Source of the DNA: Auriscalpium vulgare
Lineage: Eukaryota > Basidiomycota > Agaricomycetes > Russulales > Auriscalpiaceae
Length of the DNA: 64,000 bases
Assembly (NCBI GenBank): GCA_019915015.1
Contig: JAHBBC010000013.1
Location: 930,001 to 994,000 of the forward strand
Reading direction: 5' to 3'
In this document: positions 1 through 11,410 of the stretch, in pieces
Numbering within the stretch: the first letter of the stretch is position 1
Layout of the letters: every line of letters begins with the position of its first letter
The notes under the pieces: generated by a model
What the model saw: the letters and a program-made list of their open reading frames with translations, nothing else
Told to the model about the DNA's origin: nothing
Databases searched by the model: none
Translations under genes and position numbers: made by a program

Positions 1-110
1 CCATCGTCGCCCAAGTGCGGCCCAACTCCAAGCGCGCTCCGCTGAAGTCGGCACCACTAGTACTGGCATGCTTGACGTCTTTTTAGCAGCTAGGATGCCT
101 ACGTCAAGTG

Positions 111-551
111 CTAGGAAGAAGTGGGGTGGTCGAAAGGGCCGGATAAGAAGGCAGGGATTGAGACGTTAGACTCGTCGAATAGGTACCCCCATATTGACCA
201 CCTTGGCGCCTGTTTGTCTGCCTCCGTCGCATCACTGATTTTCGATGAGTCAAGTCGGCCCTGTCCCTTCAGTAGTAGTTGGTACACTCCTCGTTCGAGC
301 TCGGGGTCGTAAACCTCGAGGTGGTAATACGAGTGTATGTCCGTTGGCCACCATACGACGAATGTTGGGCATGTTCCTGATTCGGGAGCGGAAAAGGGGA
401 CGATGATGAGTTGAAGACCGGCGGGCCGATGAGCCTGCGGCAAATCGGAGGACTTCGACTTCGGGGCGACCGGGTATAAATACAAGGATTCGCCAACCTG
501 ATAGCAGTCGGGAGGCGATGTCTCGAAGCCGCTTCCGGGAAAACAGTCCAT
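111..551 (-). CDS. Short orphan protein resembling a kinase N-lobe fragment
   Basis: A 146-aa open frame. Residues 63-95 read as two beta strands (TFVVWW, YYHLEVYDPEL) followed by a short helix. This matches the segment TPLFLV...HYLEIYDPAL of the gene at 2747-3757 and FRLKIYNPGL of the gene at 1250-2098, and resembles the beta3 strand/VKIYDP region of many basidiomycete protein kinases, but the lysine is missing and no C-lobe follows. The methionine at 551 is chosen because the paralogy begins downstream of it and a TATA-like TATTTATG (minus strand) lies near 626-634; the frame stays open further upstream without recognisable content. It is probably a truncated or reduced paralog. No function can be assigned. 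Confidence 0.45.
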   Translation of the reverse strand: MDCFPGSGFETSPPDCYQVGESLYLYPVAPKSKSSDLPQAHRPAGLQLIIVPFSAPESGTCPTFVVWWPTDIHSYYHLEVYDPELERGVYQLLLKGQGRLDSSKISDATEADKQAPRWSIWGYLFDESNVSIPAFLSGPFDHPTSS

Positions 552-1249
552 GGCGTATGGGGTTGTAGGTTGGGGGGCGCGGGGAGTCGGGATATCTGTC
601 AACGACCACCATGCGAGCGCATCACTGCATAAATACTGCAACTCACGGTACCTTGGGCCGCTGCGCTTGTATGCCCAATTTCGGCCCACAAAACGCCGCG
701 TACCCAGGCGGTGGAAAGCTGTGCCGTTATCAGTGGGACGCTTCGCGGGCGCCATGGCGGTGCACTGACCTTGTTTTTCCGCCACCTTACGGGACATGCG
801 CCGGCCATCATCTCTTCGCGAGCCTCGTGGATCCGAGAAGCAACCACTGAGAAAACAAAATGTTATGGTTATTGTCAGCCTCGTGGCATCAACGTGCAGC
901 CTCGAGGTGCCGACCTCGGTGTCTGTGTAGGTTGTCTTCGCCGCGTGCACTGGAGAACGACTTCCGGAATAACAAGCGACGTGGATGTGTGGCGAGACGC
1001 AGGATCTGAGACAAAAGCAGGCTTCTTCAGTCGTAACGCTCACCCACCCATTATACAATCTCTACAAAACGTGCGTCATTCGTAGCTGCAGGTCGTACAC
1101 AACATATGGTTTTCGCGTCTATAAGACGTGCTCCTGCTGCGAAGAAGTGATGCGTTTGTATGCCGTAGACGTCCTGGACGATATAAAGCGGGCAAACGCA
1201 CCTATGGTCGCTAGGTGGCATTGCGACAAACTTCATCGCATGCAGCCAG
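552..1249. promoter_or_regulatory. Intergenic region between two divergent kinase-like paralogs
   Basis: Holds the presumed promoters of both flanking genes: a TATA-like site on the minus strand near 626-634 and ATATAAAG at 1181-1188 on the plus strand, about 65 bp before the ATG at 1250. No convincing gene is seen in between. Confidence 0.4.
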
Positions 1250-2098
1250 ATGGACTCAATGTGCCAAGGCGCCACACTCGCAGGTGCTGACCGCCGAGGC
1301 GAATGCCTCACGCTTTGGCTCACCTTGGCGAGTGGCGAAAGGGGCTTCGTCAATGCGCACATCACCTACACAATCCCCACTCCTCGTCATCCTCCAATGC
1401 GCGCCCACAGCAATTTATCAGAGACGTCGTCAAGCGAATCAGACTATCAACCCCACTCACCAACAACCTTTGAAACATATGGCGTCCGACTTAGCATCCC
1501 TGAAGTGACTGGCATCCCTCGGCGTGACTTCGTCACCGCCCTCAAGCGAGCCCTCGCGGACTTCTCGGTCCTGTATACGGATCTTGACTTGCCCTTCCGT
1601 CTCAAGATCTACAATCCTGGCTTACCCACAGTCAGCTGCTCGAGCTGCAGCGCAGATGCGGATCGCGCAGCATATGCGGAAGCGAACCTGTACGGCTGCC
1701 TCTCGAGTCTTCAGGGAATGCGCATTCCGACATTCATCGGGGCCGGGGTCATCTTTGACACAAAGCTCACACCAGTCCTCCTCGTCCTCCCAGCTCCTCC
1801 TCCTCCGAGCCCGACCTCTGCGATGAAGAGCGCGCGCTCAATGGCACACTCTACAACACGAGCGGCCGTCCCACAAGCAAAGCCACGATGCGACCAGCCT
1901 GACCACCACCTGCAGCTAAAGCGTGAGCGCCGCGATGCTAAATATTTGTGCTTCTTGCTGTCGTATGATTGCGTGCGGGTGCACCCCGATCAAGTGTCTG
2001 AATTTGGGACGTGGTATGGGGTAGGGGATGGCTCGGAGTCGGTCGTGCTGGATGATGTGGGATGGATGGTAGAGTTATGGACTGGAGAGCCTCAATAA
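1250..2098 (+). CDS. Pseudokinase-like orphan protein
   Basis: A 282-aa intronless frame behind a TATA box at 1181-1188. Read against the general plan of fungal kinases, it shows FRLKIYNP (116-123, beta3-like, lysine 119 kept), AEANLYGCLSSLQG (143-156, helix C-like), IPTFIGAG (159-166), TPVLLVL (174-180, hinge-like), HPDQ (245-248, in the place of the HxD catalytic loop) and VVLDDVGW (265-272, in the place of the DFG segment). The catalytic-loop asparagine and a true DFG are missing and the C-lobe ends right after, so an active kinase is unlikely. A low-complexity Pro/Ser stretch (181-215) separates the halves. Kinase kinship is my inference from motif order; the ORF itself is well supported. 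Confidence 0.6.
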   Translation: MDSMCQGATLAGADRRGECLTLWLTLASGERGFVNAHITYTIPTPRHPPMRAHSNLSETSSSESDYQPHSPTTFETYGVRLSIPEVTGIPRRDFVTALKRALADFSVLYTDLDLPFRLKIYNPGLPTVSCSSCSADADRAAYAEANLYGCLSSLQGMRIPTFIGAGVIFDTKLTPVLLVLPAPPPPSPTSAMKSARSMAHSTTRAAVPQAKPRCDQPDHHLQLKRERRDAKYLCFLLSYDCVRVHPDQVSEFGTWYGVGDGSESVVLDDVGWMVELWTGEPQ

Positions 2099-2746
2099 AG
2101 ATGGGTGAATGATGATACAAGTGACTGCGCTGTCGGCCGAAGGATGCCCGATCTGTTTGGCTTCGCCAAACAAACGCTGGGCACCGACACTCTTTCTTCC
2201 GTCCATCGTGTCGCAGACCTTCGTTGCTCTATTCACAAGGCTACTTGCATGGGCGCGATCACTCGACAGACTTGTATGACTGCTAGTCTCTACAGACGAG
2301 TCGCCGCTCTCGGTGCACGATTCGCTAGTCGTCCGTCAAGGTGTTGACTGGTCGGGCCTTGCTCATCACACGAATGACTGGCAAATGGCAAACTCAGTTT
2401 TGCGGTGGTGCAGTGGGTCAGTGAGTGTAATGTTAAGTATGCCACGTCATCCTAGGTCTCTCATTTCTCGAAGGTTTACGCATCAGCGACGTCCTCTTTT
2501 CCCCGTGGATCGCGCCGGAAGGGCAAGGGTTTCACGACGCCCAACAAGCTCTCACCTGGGCTAAATGAAGAGGTGCGCGGCCGTTGAATGTTCTGGACCG
2601 CCTCACTGAGACTATGTGCCAGATCCAGAGTCGACACCGCCTGGTCCCGCGCCCCTCTCCACCCATCCGTTTCTCCTGTCCATCTACCTCCTATTTCAAG
2701 AGCGGTCTTATATGCTCTGCGCTCGAGCAGCCCAGGCAGAGCAGCC

Positions 2747-3757
2747 ATGCATTTCCCGGGCCACGCATCGATCAGGGTGCCGCATGCGAAACAGCGCCCG
2801 TACGAGGACGGGCACACAATCGTGCTGTCGCTCGCAGAGTCGGCCGACACGCTGGGCTCGCCGTCAGATTCAGGCTTGGGCTCTGCCTCGGACGTCGCGG
2901 ACCTGCTTTTCGACATGAACATCAATCCGGAATACTGCCCGCATTCTGGCGGTGCGGCGCAATGCTCATCGCTCGTTCCTACGCTTTCAAAGCGACCGAG
3001 GACCAATGCCAAGACCCTTCCGCTCGTGGTCCGCTCTCGTATACCGCGCGGCCCTCACGCCACACCCCTCTTCCTCGTCTCACCACCATCCCAGCCCTCG
3101 TCGCGGCATTACCTCGAGATATACGACCCCGCGCTTGTCGACAACCACGACGGCCCCGAGCTTCTGGAAGACGGGACACGCAAGGTTGAAGTCTATTCGC
3201 GGCTCGCAACACTCGAAGATTGCATCGGCGCTCTCCGAGTTGCAGATGGAGACGGCGGGGAGGCGCGAGAGCGCGTACGGCTAAGAATGCCGACCGCACA
3301 CGGACGCGTACTCCATGGGTCTGGACGTCAGTCTGTCTGCAGTGCTCCTGCACTCCTCTTCCGCGACCTCCCGGACACCAGCACCGACATCAACGTCGAC
3401 ACCGACGCCACCCGCAACACTGCCGCGTGGATGATCTGGACCGCGACATCAGTGCCCCTCACGTCCATCCCGCCTAGCGCGTTCTCTGCGCCCACGTGGC
3501 TCCGCCTGGAGGCGCTGGTAACACACGCCATCGGAATATGTGCTCGCAAGGCGCAGGTGGCGCATAGTCTGGACTTCGGCGCCGCGAAGGTCGCGTGGGA
3601 TGGAGAGGGGCTGCAGATGGACCTCGACTTCACAGATGCGGGGCTGATTGACGATAAGCAAGGCGGAGAGGGAGAGGAATGCATGGTGGCGGCGTCCCAG
3701 ATGGTGTTTCGGAGGGAGTGGGTGAGGGAGTGTGCAGAGGATGTGTGGCCTGAGTGA
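2747..3757 (+). CDS. Pseudokinase-like orphan protein
   Basis: A 336-aa frame. The ATG at 2747 is chosen because a TATA-like TTATATG lies at 2709-2715 and the upstream part of the open frame is unstructured. HYLEIYDPAL (121-130) matches the beta3-like strand of the two genes to the left, VEVYSRLATLEDCIGAL (147-163) looks like helix C, PALLFRDLP (201-209) like the hinge, and GICARKAQVAHSLDF (263-277) followed by LQMDLDFTDAGL (289-300) stand where a catalytic loop and metal-binding segment would be. The motif lysine and HRD are absent. Third member of a local paralog trio spanning 0.1-3.8 kb. Likely a cytoplasmic or nuclear protein; no signal peptide or membrane span is seen. Confidence 0.55.
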   Translation: MHFPGHASIRVPHAKQRPYEDGHTIVLSLAESADTLGSPSDSGLGSASDVADLLFDMNINPEYCPHSGGAAQCSSLVPTLSKRPRTNAKTLPLVVRSRIPRGPHATPLFLVSPPSQPSSRHYLEIYDPALVDNHDGPELLEDGTRKVEVYSRLATLEDCIGALRVADGDGGEARERVRLRMPTAHGRVLHGSGRQSVCSAPALLFRDLPDTSTDINVDTDATRNTAAWMIWTATSVPLTSIPPSAFSAPTWLRLEALVTHAIGICARKAQVAHSLDFGAAKVAWDGEGLQMDLDFTDAGLIDDKQGGEGEECMVAASQMVFRREWVRECAEDVWPE

Positions 3758-4768
3758 TCAGGATTGCTGCATGCGAGTCGAGTCGTGATCAAGTAAAGTT
3801 GCCGTCGTTTTCAAGATTCGCTATTGTCTGACGTCCGATCGCGTAAGATGGTCCGCGCCAAGTGTCCGTTCCGAGGATATGAGGGCGCAATTCGCTATCG
3901 CTGGCATGAGACTCGTGCTGTAGACACTGCTCACACTCCGATGCTGCGTAGCGATCCCAGCCTCAACAACAAACGCGGTGATGCAAGCAGGATAGACACT
4001 CAAAGCGGGTAGCTAGGCGATGGCACTGTAGACAACAAAAATGTCCGGCCATTGCCGCCCAGTAGACTGGTGAGCACGCTTTACCGTGACTGATCCAGCG
4101 ATGAGGCATGCTTCGTGGCCGCGCGTTTTCACCCCGGGAGCATAATGATACCTGAAAGCGGCCAAGTTTGGGCGGGCGCCGCGTCGATGCTGACGGGGAG
4201 TTGCGGTGGCGGGTGCCGCAGGCGGCTCACAAGGTGGTCATATTTACAGCCGAGAGGCTGTTTGGCAATTGACTTTGCGCCTTCGCAGATTGAAGATGTC
4301 AATTGTCGCACGAATGTCCTGGCTTCGCAGCTCCTCGGCGCTTCGGCACGCAGTGTGAAGGTCAGCGCATTGCCGCTGTAATCGAAAGATCTAAATCATA
4401 CATCGTAGTGTGGCATCTGTGGCACAATTAGGGCCACGCGGGGCCACGGGCTGCGGCAGTCTTCATGCGAGAGTCAGGCCCGGGCCACCAGTGCGGCGTC
4501 TCATTGTAAGGCGGCACGCCACCTTCAATGGTACAGGTCGTTGCCGCGGATCCCTGCGCGCATTTTTGTCATAGCGGCAATCGTCATCTACCATATTCTC
4601 TCCAATGCGGTGGCAGCGCGCGCTACATCTTGCGGCTCACCTGCTGGATGACGGTCTGCGGCTGTAGTGCCGCAGACTGGGAGGGATATATATATGCGCT
4701 ATGAAGACAGCTTAGAACCATCCTCCAGCTCTCACACTCGTCCTTCTCGCTTCCTTCCACCAGCAGCA
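3758..4768. other. Intergenic, with the promoter of the next gene
   Basis: No credible gene. Between 4430 and 4660 the DNA is rich in short GC words (GGCCACG, CTGCGGC repeated). An ATATATATAT run at 4686-4695 is the probable TATA box of the gene starting at 4769. Confidence 0.4.
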
Positions 4769-5260
4769 ATGAGCCAACCCAGCAAACGCACTAACATACC
4801 AGTGATCGAAGTTCAAAGGGCTAGTAAAGAAGAGGAGACTGGTACAAAGGTCACAAAAGCGTCCCATCAGGACGGTGATGGCAGAGCTCGTAAGGTCAGC
4901 AGCAGCTTTCGAAAGGCAGGCGAGGCCATCGGCGAGGCCATCGGCGAGGCCATCGGCGAGGCCATGAAGAGAGTTACCCCGAAATCCTCCGCCACTAATC
5001 TCATGCAGACGCCTGTGGCCGGCAACCCCGAGCCTGGTTTCTTCAGGTCACTAGCGAGCAAAATCAGCAAGCCTAAGTTGAAGCCTACCTCGCCTGAGTC
5101 CACACCAGCCACTGGGAAGACAAGTGTCGCTGCCGCTTCTGGCGCTGGCGCTCCTCAACCCTCAAATCAACTGACAGTCGCACCCACTAGTAATCCAGTC
5201 ACTAGCCCACCCACTGCAAATAAGTCAGTGCATGATTCAATTATCGGTGAATCTGATTAA
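4769..5260 (+). CDS. Low-complexity orphan protein with a tetrapeptide repeat
   Basis: 163 aa from the ATG at 4769, 75-85 bp after an AT-rich TATA box (4686-4695) and a pyrimidine-rich leader. The protein is basic at the N-terminus, then carries four tandem GEAI/GEAM units (residues 51-66) encoded by a 12-bp DNA repeat at 4919-4966, and ends in a Pro/Ser/Thr-rich tail. The GEAI block would form one amphipathic helix. No known domain. A frame with similar composition continues at about 5283-5660, with a plausible intron (GTATGC at 5452 to GCAG near 5510), so a longer spliced product is possible, but I could not find a phase-consistent join to this exon. Confidence 0.5.
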   Translation: MSQPSKRTNIPVIEVQRASKEEETGTKVTKASHQDGDGRARKVSSSFRKAGEAIGEAIGEAIGEAMKRVTPKSSATNLMQTPVAGNPEPGFFRSLASKISKPKLKPTSPESTPATGKTSVAAASGAGAPQPSNQLTVAPTSNPVTSPPTANKSVHDSIIGESD

Positions 5261-7571
5261 CTCGATTTATTGTAGTAAACATGAGCCTCAGGTCCAGAGA
5301 AAAATACTGTCGCCACAAGTTATGGCCACTCATATGGACAATCCACCTTCGAGTCAGAGACACGGGCTGCCACCGCCACCCAGCAACCCGAAAGTCTGGC
5401 CTGTTCAAAGGCAGCAGCTTGGAGAGAGGTCCTATCTACCATTTCCGAAGACGTATGCACTCCCCTTGATTTGCGCTACATGAGTGGAGTATATGCTGAG
5501 CTTTGGCAGGTCGTCCTCGCACTCAGAGGTCCCTCAGGCTCCAGCCTCTCAGGCGGCTTCTTTGCGCCTCCGTGCGCCTCAATTCAGTAGAGAGCAGACG
5601 TCCTCTTCGCACCCTCAAGAGCAGGCCAGAGACCAGCGCAGGTATGTCCCTCACCAAAAAAAGTCAGTTGGTCAAAATTGAATTGTTGACCTTCACGACC
5701 AGATCTGCAGACACCGTTCAGTCGGAGGCGAGCGACAAAACGAGCAACACGGTAGACACGTTAGCGTTTGGTCCACGGGAGATCAAGAAGACACCGAGAA
5801 GCACGTAGAAGAAGAATCTTGATCGACGTAAACTCAGACTAAGGTCTCCAGAAAATGAAGACAAGACAGAGATTAGTTCCTATCTGAACCTGATTCAGTG
5901 ACCGTATCCAACTATGCTAGAGATTTTGCTCTGTAAATGACCCGTAAAGAGACCTTTGGAATAAATCTGAGACAATCTGCCCATACATATGCGTTCAATA
6001 ATGTTGCCAGAAGAAACACTCACCCCAAATGTTCACCGGTCAGTGGTCACCGACCGCACCGTCCTACAGCGCCACCTCATCGTTCACGATGATGGGTGCA
6101 TTGCTGGTCTCCGAAGTTGTCTAACGGTGGCCGAAAGCAGTTAGAACTCTGGAGCGCCACACAACCGAAGAAGAGAAGCATAGATGTAGCAGATTACAGA
6201 GCGGATGGCTCGCCGAGAATATCCCAGGACACTCCGACTTCCTGTTCAGCCGGAACTGCAGAGCCAACAAGTGTTCCCAAAGGCTCAAGCGTGCTGTGCA
6301 AGGTCGCGCTGTAGAGTGTACTGAAGATAGACGCTACCTGTTCGCCTAAACCGATGCTCGTGCTACATCTCGAGAACGCATCATGACGATCTCAAGGACG
6401 AGCCTTATGACATGCATAGTGGGACGAGCGTGAGGTTGATCATGACATATGCACACGCAATGTCCCGGGGGTAACAGCTGCAGTCCAGCGCGCCGGCGTG
6501 AATGGTGATAGGCCCCCCAACGCCGTCAGCGTGGATTCTCGACGTACCGAGTGCGCAGAGGACCCCTTGTCGGTTGCGCTAGGTACACATTGGACGCATA
6601 TGACATCGGTCATTGCTATTGCTTCGTGAAAGCATTCCTGTCCGACTGCGAGAAAAAAGACCGACATGTGTGCGCCGCTGTTAGACGCCGTAGATAAGCA
6701 ACGAAACTCGCCTGAGCATGAGTCGATGCTCATTGGCCAATTGCGGCCAATATATTGACACAACATGCGCATCGCCAGGCCGTCCAGCGAAGCGCCAGCC
6801 TGACCGCCCGAGTCCCGAGGAGTGGAAATTGATTACGCCAAACTAGCCCAAACACCGGCGACCTCCGAAGAACAGCCACAGTGGAGGTGCGGCCGCTCTC
6901 AATACTGTATCTCTGGATTTATTCACCACGCTATCCAATGGCACTCATTTGGAGTATCTCGTTTGCTTTTGGTCCGCTCACAGGTGGCCCGCCCGCGCGT
7001 AGTCGAAGGCATCAAGGCGTATCTGGGAGCAAGATGGCGCGTCGCCTTCTGATAGCGCGGGCGACGAAGTGACAGTGGAGGACGCTGACACCACGCAAGT
7101 GATGCTACTGAGAGACGCCGCAAATACATCCGTGTGGGGCCAAGGTCGAAATGGCTGGGAGGGGAATACGGCTAGATGCAGCAGATTTGAGAAAGTTGGC
7201 CGAGTGGGTCGTCCGAGTCACGGCAATTGAGGCCGTTATTTGTTGCGGCCAAACACCGGCATAGGCCGGCCGACTCCGAGAAGTGCACCGTACGCGTTGG
7301 CCCTCATCCCTTCTTACACTCTGGTTCTTCAGAGGCCCAGAGGCTCGGATTCCATACGATTAAATAGGTTCCGTGACCGTCCGGCGTCATGACAAGCGGT
7401 TCAACACTTCGTTCAGCCCGTGCTCAAGTGAGCCTACAGAAAGTGCGATACCCAAGTTCTTCACACTCATATATACTGACTATATCATGATTGAACAGGA
7501 AGTATACGCTGTACCTAAATTACCTGGTCACAATCGTATTCACGATTCATGCTGCTCCGTCATGCCTCCCC
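5261..7571. other. Gene-poor stretch
   Basis: The first 550 bp may hold further exons of the preceding gene. From 5820 on I see only short open frames without codon or motif support. Two related segments (about 6840-6880 and 7240-7290) share CCAAACACCGGC followed by a CTCCGAGAAG-like word, a weak dispersed repeat. Confidence 0.3.
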
Positions 7572-8396
7572 CTACTCTCGCCTTTCTTTCTCCTTGGCCT
7601 CTCCCAGCCCATTGAGCGCTATACCTCGGCCTGTCCTTGCCCTGTCAACTTCCCCGAACTCGTCGCCTCGTAATGCGCCGCCGTACAACGCCTGCAGAAA
7701 AACCTTCTTTTCGGAGCTGCCCCCTGCTACCTGCGCTTCTGAGCAGATGATCTCGTGCGCGTGCACCATGCCGAGGTGAATGGGGGTCGTATGTTCCATC
7801 TCGATGATATCATTGCTGAAGACTGCATGCAGCTTGTTCAGCACTTCGAGATCGAAGCCCATGTAGTTTTGGGCAGTCGTCACTGTTTTTCCTCCGCCAA
7901 ACAACTCCTCGCCCTCGAATATGATCGCGCGGCCCTTCAATCTCATTGTGCGGGATGAGGTCCTATCCATCGTGTACACCTCCCACGTCGCTCCAGCGCG
8001 GAGAATGGGCACACTGACGGGGCCCAAGCTCGTTTGTTGCAAGGACTGGAAGATGCGGATTTGCCGCTCGTACGCATTAGCTGGTGCACCCACGGCGGGA
8101 CCGTCGGTCACATCCGGGAAGAGTTGCAGGAGTGCGCGGCCGCACGGGAGCCGTGTCTTCGAGGCGCCGTCGGGCGTAACGAGCACGGAGAGGAAGGTCG
8201 TGGCGTTCGGGTCACCGCGCTCGGGTATGAAGCTCGTGTCGATGGTTCCGCGCCACACAATCGGCTCTTTCTGCCTGACGCGGCTGGCGTTGTGGAATTC
8301 GACGAGGGTGAGTGTGAGTGTGTTTGGAGTATCGGAATGGTAGAGGTGTTTTGCGAGTAGGTCGATCGCCTGCGTGCGGGTGTGTGCGGCGTCCAT
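7572..8396 (-). CDS. Pseudokinase-like orphan protein
   Basis: 274 aa from the methionine at 8396. A minus-strand TATAAATA at 8476-8483 followed by ACAGG matches the promoter layout of the related gene at 17043-17888. Visible blocks: LTLTLVEF then PIVWRGTI (N-terminal beta segment), FLSVLVTP, RALLQLFPDV (beta3-like strand), YERQIRIFQSL (helix C-like) and GRAIIFEGEEL (hinge-like). The same blocks occur in the same order in the genes at 11745-12590, 17043-17888 and 61410-62642. Catalytic HxD and DFG are not recognisable. The longer open frame upstream of 8396 runs through the TATA box and is therefore not used. Confidence 0.6.
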   Translation of the reverse strand: MDAAHTRTQAIDLLAKHLYHSDTPNTLTLTLVEFHNASRVRQKEPIVWRGTIDTSFIPERGDPNATTFLSVLVTPDGASKTRLPCGRALLQLFPDVTDGPAVGAPANAYERQIRIFQSLQQTSLGPVSVPILRAGATWEVYTMDRTSSRTMRLKGRAIIFEGEELFGGGKTVTTAQNYMGFDLEVLNKLHAVFSNDIIEMEHTTPIHLGMVHAHEIICSEAQVAGGSSEKKVFLQALYGGALRGDEFGEVDRARTGRGIALNGLGEAKEKERRE

Positions 8397-10133
8397 GTTT
8401 TCTGGTTGGTCGCGATGAAGGTAAATGTTGGGATGGTAGGAGTTACTAGTTACTTTCCGAGCTGACCAGAGCCTGTATTTATAGGCGCATCCAGGGGGAT
8501 GACGTGTCTTCTGAGACGCGCGCGCAAGGGCTGCGGCGGGCATGCTGCACGAATACAAGGACGTACGTACAGAGGCGTTTCCGCGACAATTGGCGTGCGC
8601 TCGTGCTGTGCGGTATTGTACTCGGGGTCCGGCACTCTGACGGCGCACTGGGCGATCCGGGCATCGTGCTGCGCCTTGAAGAACCGCAGCACACGGCCCA
8701 CGAGTGGACACTGCAATTATTAGTTGGATGGAAGCGCCCGACGTCGCGGCGGTCAGGCACGGTGGTGGCTGTTCTCGTGTCGACTAACAGTTTGTGGCAC
8801 CATAACGATTCATGATTGAGCTAAGATTGGATGCTTGTTAACAGATATCCTGCACTGCATTAGGCGGTAGCCTGTTGCTCGCAGTAGGAGCACCACTAAG
8901 TGCGGGCGAATCCGTCGCCGACGCGTGGATTTGCAAAGTGTTTCACATCCAAGGAACACGAAGAGAGGCGTCAAAAAACGACGACGGAGTCAAAATACAC
9001 AGAGCGCAGATCCTGACCAGCTTGACCTCGCAGCGCTCAAATTTATACGCACGGATGTCTCGGAAATGCGGTGCTGGCAGGAAGCGCCGGTGGGTACGTG
9101 ACACTACGTTTCAAAGGGCTCAAGAGCACCCAAGAGAATAGCTCTTCGGGCATCAAAAAGCCGTGCGGAATGCAGCGTAAATTGAACTTAGATTTGAGCT
9201 AGGTCCGAAGATATGGAGGGCAGACTCGAGCGTACGCAGCGCTCGAACTTCACCACCCGCGTGCGGAATCCACTAAACAAGATGCGGCCAAGCAAGGTCC
9301 GGCTCCTTGTATTTGAAACTTACAATCCAGATTACTACGGTTCTAAGCACGGAAGAGCCACGTTAGAAGAGCTGGGTCAGACAACTGAGTCAACTCTCCG
9401 AAGGGTCCTTCGTCGGCGAGCCCGGGCAACTCGGGGGTCAGCTTGCCACGAGCCATCCGTCTCGTATCAGGCATCGATTGTCTCAAAAAACCTGACAAAC
9501 AACAATGACTTGGTGCCAGTTTATGCTACAACGGTAGGATCTCGAGAAAATGACGTGGCCGTCACGCGTCACGTCGCAGCCCTTCGCAGCCCTCGCACCG
9601 CCCTCGGGAAAAGCCGAGAAGCAAACAGATGTACACATAGGCTGCGCCACCCGACCATTAAACGAGTTCAACGTAGACGGTAAGCACGCTGAGTAGTTCC
9701 AGCGTACTTCCACGCCAAGCTAACACCACTATCCACGCTCGCAATTTGATATATGCTGCAATGCGACGACAGTAATCTCTCGACAACCAGAGGACCTAGG
9801 TACCTCAGCGGCCCCGGGCATCGCACTCACTGCGTTCAGGGCCCGGATACTACACATTAAAGTATCTCCGACCACGTCAGCTACTCGGAGTCCCGGAAGC
9901 GGGGAGTGAAACTCGGCAAGTAGACCGAACAAGACGGGACCACGTCAAACACTAAGAGTTCGAGTAGACAGCCTGCTCGGACCTTAAGTAGGTAGCCTGC
10001 TAACAGTCAAATTAGCTGGGACCAGGTCGTAGTAGGCTCTCGTGCATTTTCACTTTCTACCAGCTAGTGATCCTTATATGACCCAAATGTAACAGCAATC
10101 ATTTAATTAACTCAAATATAATTAATACATGTA
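8397..10133. other. Gene-poor stretch
   Basis: Promoter of the preceding minus-strand gene near 8400-8500. A 156-codon frame (9213-9683) has no motif or promoter support and is not called. From about 9780 to 10060 short words such as CTACTCGGAG and GTAGACAGCCTGC recur irregularly, and similar words return at 10880-11090, suggesting a decayed repeat. Confidence 0.3.
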
Positions 10134-10872
10134 CTAATAACCCAGTGACCCCGCAGGCCCGCGTCGCATCGTCGCTCTCTCGAAGAAGTCGTCCGAAGGG
10201 TGGGAGGGAATTCGGATCTTGACGCGCCTGGGCGTTCGGCCGTGGGTGCTCGTGCCTAGCCTGGTGAAACAACAAGGTGAGAACAACACTAAGAGCATAG
10301 GCATAGGAAATAACTTACCGCGCATATATCTAGCTCCGATGGCCAAGGATTCCTCGGTTCTCATCGCGACGCAAGCTCCGCAGGAAGACAAGCCAGTAGC
10401 AAAGAGCGCAGTAGCGTAGTACAGACCAGGATAGCACAGCAGAGAGGTGATATCGTGGCAGTGCAAGACGAGGTCCGAGTGGGCGCGCGTTATGTAGCTC
10501 GGACGCATAGATGTTCGACATATTTACGCACCTTGTATTTCGATCCAAACGTCATTTGCGCATCTTGACTCGTCTCCTCCTGCTGTCTGTGCGCTCCGAG
10601 GCTCCCTCCTGCTCGTTGTCGTCGACTGAAGGTCGGAGCCGTCGTCAGGGGCTATGACCTGGCGCCTGCGTGCCCTACTCCACGGGTGTGCTCGTCCACG
10701 GGTCCTTGATGCGGATGCGCGTGTAATGGTCCTCGTTGCCAGGGAAAGGGGCGGGAAGTTGGTCGTCACCGGAGATGCATGATGGGAGAAGGTAGAAGTC
10801 GAGAGTCAAGCAGAGCGCCGGCGCGCGACTTGACGAAATCTCTTGCCAAATGATTGCGTCACAGCTCCACAC
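10134..10872 (-). pseudogene. Probable remnant of a spliced minus-strand gene
   Basis: Read on the minus strand, a textbook intron (donor GTAAGT near 10318, acceptor TTTCACCAG near 10261) joins a hydrophobic exon (YPGLYYATALFATGLSSC) to a 3' exon ending at 10134. A further exon-like frame lies at 10675-10872 (contains LPAPFPGNEDHYTRIRI). No continuous start-to-stop reading could be assembled. The hydrophobic segment followed by a charged RTEES stretch is faintly reminiscent of isoprenylcysteine methyltransferase-type C-termini, but this is a guess. Confidence 0.25.
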
Positions 10873-11410
10873 CTCCTACAGCCCGTAGTACATCAGCTAC
10901 TCGGACAAACTCGACGACGAGATTAACCAGGGAGTTGCCCCAGCTACTTGAACTCCGATCAGCCAGAGTACTTGCCTTTACCGCGTTCATCTACTTTGAT
11001 TCCGAGTACGTAATCTACTCCAATCTACTACCGAGTACTTTGACTCTGATTACACTATCTACTACACACGCCTCGCACACCTCAAGTAGCTTGTCTTCTT
11101 TATATTGGTGAATTCGGGCCCTGAACGCAGTGACTTTTCATCCTTGGTGCATCTGCAACTCTCACTCTGGCCCTAGCCTTCAACAAACCACTGGCAAAGC
11201 TGCCTCACTTCCTATGATTTGTTTTATCCGACTACCCTCTTCGCTTCGGTAGTTTCGACGTTACTTCAGTCTACAGCTAGCACCATGTCGGACACCGTCT
11301 TTCGCTACTTTATTGGGTACGTCCACAATCTATGTGCTTTGATCGTATATACTCATAACTATTTATCTTCACGCTGCGCTGTCCTCTCAGTCGCCGCTCG
11401 CCATCCCTAG

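Noticed and set aside
552..1058. N-terminal extension of the first minus-strand ORF to 315 aa
   Set aside because: No similarity to the paralogs, and it runs through the putative promoter; the start at 551 fits the paralog comparison better.
8397..8711. N-terminal extension of the gene at 7572-8396
   Set aside because: It contains the TATA box, and the three relatives have starts matching the shorter form.
9213..9683. 156-codon plus-strand ORF
   Set aside because: Arg-rich product without promoter, paralog or motif; best explained by base composition.
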